NCBI GenBank assembly: GCA_022511505.1
Contig: JAFLTK010000345.1
Span: 1 to 32,062, forward strand
Reading direction: 5' to 3'
Source: Muribaculaceae bacterium
Lineage (GTDB): Bacteria; Bacteroidota; Bacteroidia; Bacteroidales; Muribaculaceae
DNA: 32,062 bases
Under the pieces are notes generated by a model, which worked only from the letters and a program-made list of their open reading frames with translations, was not told the origin of the DNA and made no database searches. The position numbers were made by a program, and so were the translations under genes. Each line of letters starts with the position of its first letter. Within the stretch, counting starts at the first letter, position 1. Below are positions 25,492 through 32,062 of this stretch, in pieces.

Positions 25492-25651
25492 AATGAAAGT
25501 GTTAGACAATAGACTTGCTCAAGTTGCTATATTTTAGGTCTATTGTTTTAGGAATGGTTGTTCTGAGCAAAATTAATGAAAAAAAGCATTTAATGCAAAA
25601 AAAGAAATGATAACGTCTTAAAAATTTGAATGTGGATAAAGAAAGATAAGA

Positions 25652-25694
25652 AACCGGGCCCTTGGCGGCGGGAGTGTCGACCAAGGGCCCGGTT
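25652..25694 (-). terminator. Rho-independent-like terminator after the 25707-27968 gene
   Basis: Perfect 14-bp stem aaccgggcccttgg / ccaagggcccggtt with a 15-nt loop; T-rich tail in minus-strand orientation (tttcttatctttctt). Confidence 0.75.
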
Positions 25695-25706
25695 ATGGCA
25701 AGGGAT

Positions 25707-27968
25707 TTATCGAATGACGGTTTTGCGTCCTCCGACAATGTAAATGCCGGGGACAAGGCGTTCGGGGGCTACTTTAACGCCGTGGAGGTTGTAGATTTCT
25801 TGCGCTCCGATACCGTCGGCGTCGATGGCTTCAACGCCGCTGTTTTTGTCATCGGTGTAGAGCGAAATGGTCTGACCCTCAAGGGCGTTGGTCAGGTCAA
25901 GGGCAAAAGAGGTCGAGGGGAGGTCGGGCATTCTGAATGTATCCTCAACGTCGGTCTCGATAGCCACAATAGCTTTGGTCGTGGCAATCTCGATTGTATA
26001 CTCGCTCGGCGATATAGTCAGCGTTGCAACACCCTGCGCGTCAAAGCCAAAATAGCCGCTCATTCCCTGATAGCGACCGTAGGCAACAACGTCGGGATTG
26101 TCGATGGTCAGATAGACGGTGCGAGTGGTCTCAGAGGGTTTGGGGCCACGGGTGGTGACGGTGAAAAATGCGTCGGTCTTGGGGAGTTGAGAACCGGATA
26201 TGTAGATGATGTTACTGCTACCGGCAGGCTCCCAAATGTTTTTACCATCGCTGACGTTTACGAGGAACACCTGATTGCGGTATTCGCTCTTGACCGAGAT
26301 TTGCACCGAGTACCAGTCGGCGGTCGACTGATAGACGTTGGAAACGGTGTAGAGACCCTGAGCGTAGGTTGCCTCCAGACCGTTATAGACAATCGACAGC
26401 CCTTCGGGACCTTCAAATGTGTAAATGTAGTCGCCGGGGATGTCGGTGATGTCAATATAGAGGGTACTTCCATCGACAGCGTCGGCAAGGTCGATGGTCA
26501 CGGTCGATGCGGGCAGGTTGACGTTCATCTTGACGCCATCGAGCAGTATCGAGTTGATTTGTTTGAAGTTGGCGGCTTCGAGTGTCAGGGTCGAACCATT
26601 GGTCACATCAAATTGGGCCGGGAACGAGGTCATCATGACGTTGTCGTTATAGGCACGCGAGAGCCACGCGGCAGTGCTCGGAACGATGGTAACATAGCGC
26701 GGCGTGGTGTCTTCCTTGAAGTTGACGGTAAACTCGGCATTGCCATTAATCTGGGTCACGGGAACGTTGAAGCGAACGCCGTCAGACGACAGTGTCTGTG
26801 TGCCAAAAGTGACGCTCGCGATAACGTAGGACGATTGATATTGCTCCTTGACGGCAGCCTGTAGCGAAGTCTCGGGTATGTCGGTGACGGTGTAACGCCC
26901 GTCGTTATATGTGACGGTGGGGTTGGCCGGCATCCCGGTGAATGTCAGCACGTCGGCCGAGCAATTAAAGATATAGGTCACTTGACCGGGGTTCTCTTCT
27001 TCCTCGTCCTTGAGCCTGACGGTGACAATCATGCCATCGACAACGTCAAAATAGTCGGCACCGTTAAACACCTCAGCCTTGACTGCATCGGGATATTGAA
27101 CGGTAACGCCATCCTCGGCAATTTCATAGCCGGTGGCGGCCATGACGGTAATCTCACTCATCGAGCGGGGGAGATGGGCGATAGTTGTCTCGCCGGTCAA
27201 GGGAATGTCTACACCGTTGCGGTCGTGGGCAACGATACCTTGGAAACCTTTAGCGAGGAAAGTGACGGTGTTGGTGCCGGTCTGAGTAACGTCAAAGTTA
27301 AACGCGAGGTCGGTGTCGACACTACCGTTGTTGTAGGTGCGGGTAGAGTTGTTGAGGCCCAGCGATGTGCCGTTGACAGTAGCCGAGTTGACGTTATAGT
27401 CTGCCATATTGAAATAAATCTCAAGGTTGGTGCCGGCGACGATGCTCATCGAACCGCGGGCAAGCACCTCGGCAATTTCCTCGGCATCCATCATCGCACC
27501 ATATCCCACGCGCATCTGGCTGATGAAGCCCTCGGTGCCCGGGTTGGCAAAGTTGAACGAAAGGGTACACTCGGTTGTAGAGGCGGCTTCTTGATAGATG
27601 TTGACGCTACCGCCAGCGGTCGGGTAGTAACCGCAATCGGGGGTCAGCATATACCCGTAGTAGTTGTAGAAATCGCTCTGGACGTTACAAAGTGACGTCG
27701 GGACGGTCTTGCCGTCGACCTCGAGGCTGTAGAGGTCGACGTTGGTCACGGTGCCGATGAAAATTATATCGCCGGCGTTGAACGTGACCTCGGTGGGGTT
27801 ATTGGTGTAGATTTCAATCTGGCTGCCGGTGGTAACATTCCACATGTTCATCATGTAGCCGGGGCCGTTTACAACGGTGAACGTGGTAGTAACGCTTTGG
27901 GCGGCCGCGACGTTGACGCCGAGGCACGTTATCAAGGCGAGCAGAAATGTTGAAACGATTTTTTTCAT
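25707..27968 (-). CDS. Secreted beta-rich surface protein with C-terminal sorting-like domain
   Basis: Signal peptide MKKIVSTFLLALITCLGVNVAAAQ; repeated beta-sandwich-like segments; C-terminus EIYNLHGVKVAPERLVPGIYIVGGRKTVIR (T9SS type A-like tail). Confidence 0.82.
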   Translation of the reverse strand: MKKIVSTFLLALITCLGVNVAAAQSVTTTFTVVNGPGYMMNMWNVTTGSQIEIYTNNPTEVTFNAGDIIFIGTVTNVDLYSLEVDGKTVPTSLCNVQSDFYNYYGYMLTPDCGYYPTAGGSVNIYQEAASTTECTLSFNFANPGTEGFISQMRVGYGAMMDAEEIAEVLARGSMSIVAGTNLEIYFNMADYNVNSATVNGTSLGLNNSTRTYNNGSVDTDLAFNFDVTQTGTNTVTFLAKGFQGIVAHDRNGVDIPLTGETTIAHLPRSMSEITVMAATGYEIAEDGVTVQYPDAVKAEVFNGADYFDVVDGMIVTVRLKDEEEENPGQVTYIFNCSADVLTFTGMPANPTVTYNDGRYTVTDIPETSLQAAVKEQYQSSYVIASVTFGTQTLSSDGVRFNVPVTQINGNAEFTVNFKEDTTPRYVTIVPSTAAWLSRAYNDNVMMTSFPAQFDVTNGSTLTLEAANFKQINSILLDGVKMNVNLPASTVTIDLADAVDGSTLYIDITDIPGDYIYTFEGPEGLSIVYNGLEATYAQGLYTVSNVYQSTADWYSVQISVKSEYRNQVFLVNVSDGKNIWEPAGSSNIIYISGSQLPKTDAFFTVTTRGPKPSETTRTVYLTIDNPDVVAYGRYQGMSGYFGFDAQGVATLTISPSEYTIEIATTKAIVAIETDVEDTFRMPDLPSTSFALDLTNALEGQTISLYTDDKNSGVEAIDADGIGAQEIYNLHGVKVAPERLVPGIYIVGGRKTVIR

Positions 27969-28002
27969 TTATCTGTTGTTGATGTTGTTATTGTTGTTGA
28001 TG

Positions 28003-31000
28003 TTATTTTACCATTACTTTTTGGTTGCCGACGATGTAGAGGCCGGGGGCGAGGCCTGCAGTGGCGGTTGCGCGGTCAACGCGCTCGGCAACCTTGATGC
28101 CGGTGATGGTGTAGACATCTACAGTCGACTCTTGGGCATCGACAGCGACATTTTCAACGCCGGCAACGTCAACCGAGATTGGCGTTGTGTAGAGAATGAG
28201 GTTAGGGAAGGCCTCGTTGGTCATCGCACAGATTACCTTGCGTTTAGGCACATAGTTGAATATCGTGACACCGTTTTTGACGGTATACTCGGGGTCGGCG
28301 CTGACGTCCGGTCCCTCGAGTTCCTCGCCGATAAACATTTCATAATAGTAGTCATAGTAGACATCGCTCTGCTTGTCGCCAAGGAACCAGCGATAGACGG
28401 TTTCAACACCGTTAACCGAGGCTTCGGTCGAGAGGTCGACGCGGCCCTCGGCACAAGAGGCCACGAGGGGATTCTGGTTGGCATAGTAGTAGGTGTTGAA
28501 CACAGTCGGGTTGAACTGCTCGTAGCGTGGCAACGTTGCAAACGTCAGGTAGTTACCTTCAACGCTGAGCACAGCGAGATGATTGGCTACAGGCGAGACG
28601 TCGAGTGTCTCAAAATTGTTGTCGACAAGGACAAGTTCGCGCAGACCGCTGAGACCGGTCAGGTCTATGGTCGACAAACGGTTTTGAGTGGCGTTCAGTT
28701 GAGTGAGGCGGCTATTGTTTCCAAACTTGAGCGAAGTCAGATTATTTTCAGAGATAATGAGAGTTGTCAGGTTGGGATAGGCCGAGGCGTCAAATGTCGT
28801 GTAATTGTTGCCGCCGAGATTAAGGAAACGGAGGCCGCTGAGGTTGGCAAACGACTGCTCGCGCAGGTTGCTACCGTCGAGCACAAGTTCATAGAGAGTC
28901 GACGTCGTCGGGAGTTTAATGTTACCGTCGGTCAGACCGGCGCCGTGGATGTCAAACGCCTCGGCGCGAGTCATCGGCGTCGCATCAAGGTCGCGGAGCG
29001 GCACATTGAGCAAGAACATCATTGTCACATCGGCCGGGTCACCGTAGGTGTAGACCTTGGCCGTCTTGCCGGCAACGCTACGACCGGTGCGGTAAGTCTC
29101 GGTGTTGTTTTGGTCATAAAGATACTCGTCATACTGGCTGCCGTCGCCGTTCCAGTCGATATAGACGGCGTTGGCACCGTTTCCGGCAAATCGGAAACCG
29201 ATGTTGGCGGTACCGGTGGCCGTGGTAGTGAACGAGGCAACAAGGTTGGTAGGACGGTCGAGCACCTCGGTGACAGTGGTTGTCAACGGGGCGTTGTCAA
29301 ATGCCGGGAACACGGGATTGGTCATCTCGCAATAGACCTTCTTTCCTATGAGCGACTCGCTGAAGCGGGTAGCGCCATCGGTCAGCGTATAGAGAGCGGG
29401 ATCGACCGCGGTGTTGGTGTCGGCATACATCCATTTGTAGATAGTGGCCCCGTTGATGTTTTGGTCGCTGAGGTTGATTGATGCGCCGCCGGCAATGATG
29501 CTGTAAGGATTCTGGGGCGCGTAGGTATAATCGGCACCAACGGCATCGGGTGTTGGCAGAGTGACCAACGACAGGTTGTTGTTGGCAACATTAAGCGACG
29601 TCAAGCGACGCGAGTTGGCAAGTTGGAGCGAACTGATAGTATTGCCTGAAACGTTAAGGCTTGTCAAATTTGCGGCACCGGTCAAGTCGAGGTCTCCACT
29701 CATCAAGTTGTTGCTCAGGTCGAGACTTTTAAGACCGGCATAGTACTTGAAATCGATGTTGCTGATGCGGTTGTTGGCCAGGTTGAGGTTGTAGAAATAT
29801 TGCGGTTCCTCGATGATGATGGCGGTCAGGCGGTTGCCCGAGAGATTGACGTCGTGAAGGTTCATTTTCTGGAAGTCGCCGCGCACGCCCGAGAGATTGA
29901 TGGCGGTCAGGCGGTTGCCCGAAAGGTCAAGGGCGCGGAGGTTGCGGTTGTAACCGAGGTCGATGGCGGCGAGGTTGGCGCCGGCAACCGTCAACGTTGT
30001 CAGGGCTTCTGACTCGTTGAGGTCAATCGACGCAAGTTCTATTCCGTTCATTTCCAGAGCGGTAGCACCGAAACCATCGGTAATATAGACGGTCACGGGA
30101 GCCACGGGAATGGGCACCTTGAAACTGATGTTGGCGTCGGCGGGGAGCGAAGAGGCAGTCACAGCGCCCTCAAAGGTGTAATCTGTGCCGCCGGTGCTGA
30201 TGATAACGTCGGCCGGGAGCGCGAGGCCCGAAGCCATCGGCGCGCCGGCGAGTTTGAACGACACTGTCTGCCCGGCCATCGAACTTCCGGGGGTGAAAGT
30301 GAAAGCAACGGCAGGCTTGTCATAGTCCTCGGGGGTTTTGACCTTGAAGAGACCCGACTGTAAAGGCCAGTCGGGGAAAGCGGTGCAGTAGAACTCGACG
30401 TAAACCGAGTCGGGAATTGCTTGGTTGAACGTAATGACGCCATTTTCAAAGGTATACCAGGCGGGGTCGACCTCGTAGGGGTCGGCGGCGCGAGGCACTG
30501 CAAAAACTGCTGCGTAGGTAACCGGGGTGATGGTGTTGCCCTGCTCGTCGACGTATGGGGCACGGATTACCTCACTCGAAAAGTCAATCGGCTCGCCTAC
30601 TTTGTATTTGAAATCACAGTCGAGCGGACCGCGGTAATACATGTAGTCCCATCCCTCGCGAGGAAGCGGCAGGGTGGCAAAGTTTAGCAGGTTGTAACCC
30701 AGGTTGACACTCGCCAGTTTCTGGTTGTTGCTCAAATCTATCTCGGCAATCTGATTGTGTTGAAGATAGAGTAACTTCAAGTTGGGATTGTTGCTGAGAT
30801 CGATGCTCGAGATTTTGTTACCTGAAAGGTCAAGATATTCGAGGTAGGGATTATGGGTAAGGTCGACTTCGGTCACCTTATATATATCGTCGGAGTTATA
30901 GGAGCCTTGATGGCTTAGGTAGAACTCGCCGAGATTAGTGTTTCGAGAGATGTCGACCGAGGTTATCTTGGTGTTGGAGAGGTTGAGCACGTCGAGATGT

Positions 31001-31752
31001 TGGTTGCGGCTGACGTCGATTGACGAGATGTTGGTAACTTCGAGCACAAGCGACACCAAGTCGGGGCAACCGGAGGGGTCAATCGAGGTGATGCCATAGT
31101 TGTTGCGGCCGCTGAAATATTGCAGGTTAGGGAAGTTGCGCAAATCGAGTTGGGGGTCAACGACATCGTTGATGCCAACCTGAAGCAGAAGCAGGTCGGG
31201 GTGGTTGGTACCGATTTTCATCGCCGATGGGACCTTGAAAGCGTTGTCGGTCAGGTCGATAGAGTTGATAGCGGTATAGGGCGAGAGGTCGATGGCTGTC
31301 AACTCATTGTGTGACAAGTCAATGACGCTCAGGTTGGTCAACGCCGGCGAGAGTTCGAGCGCGCCCATATAGCAGCCGTGAACGTCGATATAGTCAATCA
31401 GCGAGGCGTCGCCATAGATGCGCACCTTGTTGTTTGTCTCGGTTACACTCAGCGAGATGGCCGTGGCCACAACGGCCTTATCACCGTCGGTGTCGGTCCC
31501 AAGCGAGTAGCGATTTACCTCGACATACTCCTGGGACTTGGGCCCCTCGACATAGAACTCGGCACCGTCGACCGTTGAGCCCAGATAGATGGTGAAATTA
31601 TTCTCGGGACCCTGATAGCCATAAATATTTGTGGTCAGGGTCATTACAACCGGCATATCGGCCGGGTCGGTTGCCGCAAAGGCCACGTCGGGGGTGGCGA
31701 GGAGAATAGCGGCCGCGAGGCCGGCGACAAATCCGCTAAATATTTTTTTCAT
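28003..31752 (-). CDS. Large secreted leucine-rich-repeat protein with C-terminal sorting-like domain
   Basis: Signal peptide MKKIFSGFVAGLAAAILLATPDVAFA; LRRs (LEYLDLSGNKISSIDLSNNPNLKLLYLQHNQIAEIDLSNN); C-terminus VYTITGIKVAERVDRATATAGLAPGLYIVGNQKVMVK. Confidence 0.87.
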   Translation of the reverse strand: MKKIFSGFVAGLAAAILLATPDVAFAATDPADMPVVMTLTTNIYGYQGPENNFTIYLGSTVDGAEFYVEGPKSQEYVEVNRYSLGTDTDGDKAVVATAISLSVTETNNKVRIYGDASLIDYIDVHGCYMGALELSPALTNLSVIDLSHNELTAIDLSPYTAINSIDLTDNAFKVPSAMKIGTNHPDLLLLQVGINDVVDPQLDLRNFPNLQYFSGRNNYGITSIDPSGCPDLVSLVLEVTNISSIDVSRNQHLDVLNLSNTKITSVDISRNTNLGEFYLSHQGSYNSDDIYKVTEVDLTHNPYLEYLDLSGNKISSIDLSNNPNLKLLYLQHNQIAEIDLSNNQKLASVNLGYNLLNFATLPLPREGWDYMYYRGPLDCDFKYKVGEPIDFSSEVIRAPYVDEQGNTITPVTYAAVFAVPRAADPYEVDPAWYTFENGVITFNQAIPDSVYVEFYCTAFPDWPLQSGLFKVKTPEDYDKPAVAFTFTPGSSMAGQTVSFKLAGAPMASGLALPADVIISTGGTDYTFEGAVTASSLPADANISFKVPIPVAPVTVYITDGFGATALEMNGIELASIDLNESEALTTLTVAGANLAAIDLGYNRNLRALDLSGNRLTAINLSGVRGDFQKMNLHDVNLSGNRLTAIIIEEPQYFYNLNLANNRISNIDFKYYAGLKSLDLSNNLMSGDLDLTGAANLTSLNVSGNTISSLQLANSRRLTSLNVANNNLSLVTLPTPDAVGADYTYAPQNPYSIIAGGASINLSDQNINGATIYKWMYADTNTAVDPALYTLTDGATRFSESLIGKKVYCEMTNPVFPAFDNAPLTTTVTEVLDRPTNLVASFTTTATGTANIGFRFAGNGANAVYIDWNGDGSQYDEYLYDQNNTETYRTGRSVAGKTAKVYTYGDPADVTMMFLLNVPLRDLDATPMTRAEAFDIHGAGLTDGNIKLPTTSTLYELVLDGSNLREQSFANLSGLRFLNLGGNNYTTFDASAYPNLTTLIISENNLTSLKFGNNSRLTQLNATQNRLSTIDLTGLSGLRELVLVDNNFETLDVSPVANHLAVLSVEGNYLTFATLPRYEQFNPTVFNTYYYANQNPLVASCAEGRVDLSTEASVNGVETVYRWFLGDKQSDVYYDYYYEMFIGEELEGPDVSADPEYTVKNGVTIFNYVPKRKVICAMTNEAFPNLILYTTPISVDVAGVENVAVDAQESTVDVYTITGIKVAERVDRATATAGLAPGLYIVGNQKVMVK

Positions 31753-31779
31753 TTTTGAAACGTGGATTGAATTATCGGG

Positions 31780-32062
31780 TTATTGAACTGCAATTTTCTT
31801 GGTGTGGTTGTTGACGTCGACGATATAGATGCCCGCGGGGAGGGTATCGAGGTCAAGCGTTGTCTCTGGTCCGTCGGCCCGGCATGCCTTGACAATTCCA
31901 CCGGCGGTGTTGTAGACACGGATGTCGAGCGACGTGGCTGTGCCGACGAAAATATCATAAATATTGCGACCTGCCGGAGTCATTATCAGGCGGTTATTGT
32001 GGTCGTCGGTGGTGACACTCTGAACGCCGGCGCGTTTGATTACCTCCTTGAGACCGGCGAGG
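31780..32062 (-). CDS. C-terminal part of a further secreted protein with sorting-like domain; 5' end outside the window
   Basis: Frame remains open to the window edge: LAGLKEVIKRAGVQSVTTDDHNNRLIMTPAGRNIYDIFVGTATSLDIRVYNTAGGIV...LPAGIYIVDVNNHTKKIAVQ*. Confidence 0.75.
   Translation of the reverse strand, partial: LAGLKEVIKRAGVQSVTTDDHNNRLIMTPAGRNIYDIFVGTATSLDIRVYNTAGGIVKACRADGPETTLDLDTLPAGIYIVDVNNHTKKIAVQ

Noticed and set aside
25662-26864. 400-aa plus-strand ORF opposite the 25707-27968 gene
   Set aside because: Overlaps a terminator and is antisense to a secreted protein with signal peptide and sorting tail; composition-driven.
27974-28004. tgttgttgatgtt repeated twice in the gap between the two surface-protein genes
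   Set aside because: Short low-complexity leader that partly overlaps the stop codon; not enough to claim a function.
27877-29481. 534-aa plus-strand ORF opposite the LRR gene
   Set aside because: Antisense shadow of a clear LRR coding frame in GC-rich DNA; spans the gap between two genes and shows no family motif.
1-32062. CRISPR arrays, tRNA, rRNA, intact transposases or phage genes
   Set aside because: No regular spaced repeats, cloverleaf, rRNA-like sequence or transposase/integrase ORF was recognised on either strand by eye.

Overview
The window looks like chromosome from a gut-type Bacteroidales (Muribaculaceae-like, judged from protein families, the TTTG/TAnnTTTG promoter style and sorting-domain proteins; not tested by search). 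From left to right it holds: (i) the end of an AT-rich, mosaic capsule/O-antigen-type cluster (glycosyltransferase, acetyltransferase, polysaccharide deacetylase, SDR, sugar-transfer ATP-grasp, PglC-like initiating transferase, PLP decarboxylase, CarB/PylC-like ATP-grasp, then GC-richer pglD/pglE-like genes); (ii) a minus-strand block (alpha/beta hydrolase, DUF4136 lipoprotein, mltG); (iii) a putrescine operon (small acidic protein, aguA, aguB); (iv) REP-like hairpins and gene remnants; (v) a TonB-dependent receptor; (vi) an orphan HTH antitoxin-like gene; (vii) EpsG-like, two HAD hydrolases, gmd and fcl; (viii) an AT-rich minus-strand two-gene AAA ATPase plus unknown partner, a candidate defence system; (ix) three tandem minus-strand secreted proteins with C-terminal sorting-like tails, one a large three-module LRR protein. 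Best leads: the ATPase plus partner pair, a G8 tract that splits the start of the sugar-transfer ATP-grasp gene (possible phase variation), a truncated GC-rich sugar-transferase remnant suggesting cassette replacement, and a PLP decarboxylase/ATP-grasp pair inside a bacillosamine-like (pglC-D-E) module. Family calls come from reading motifs; no searches were run.
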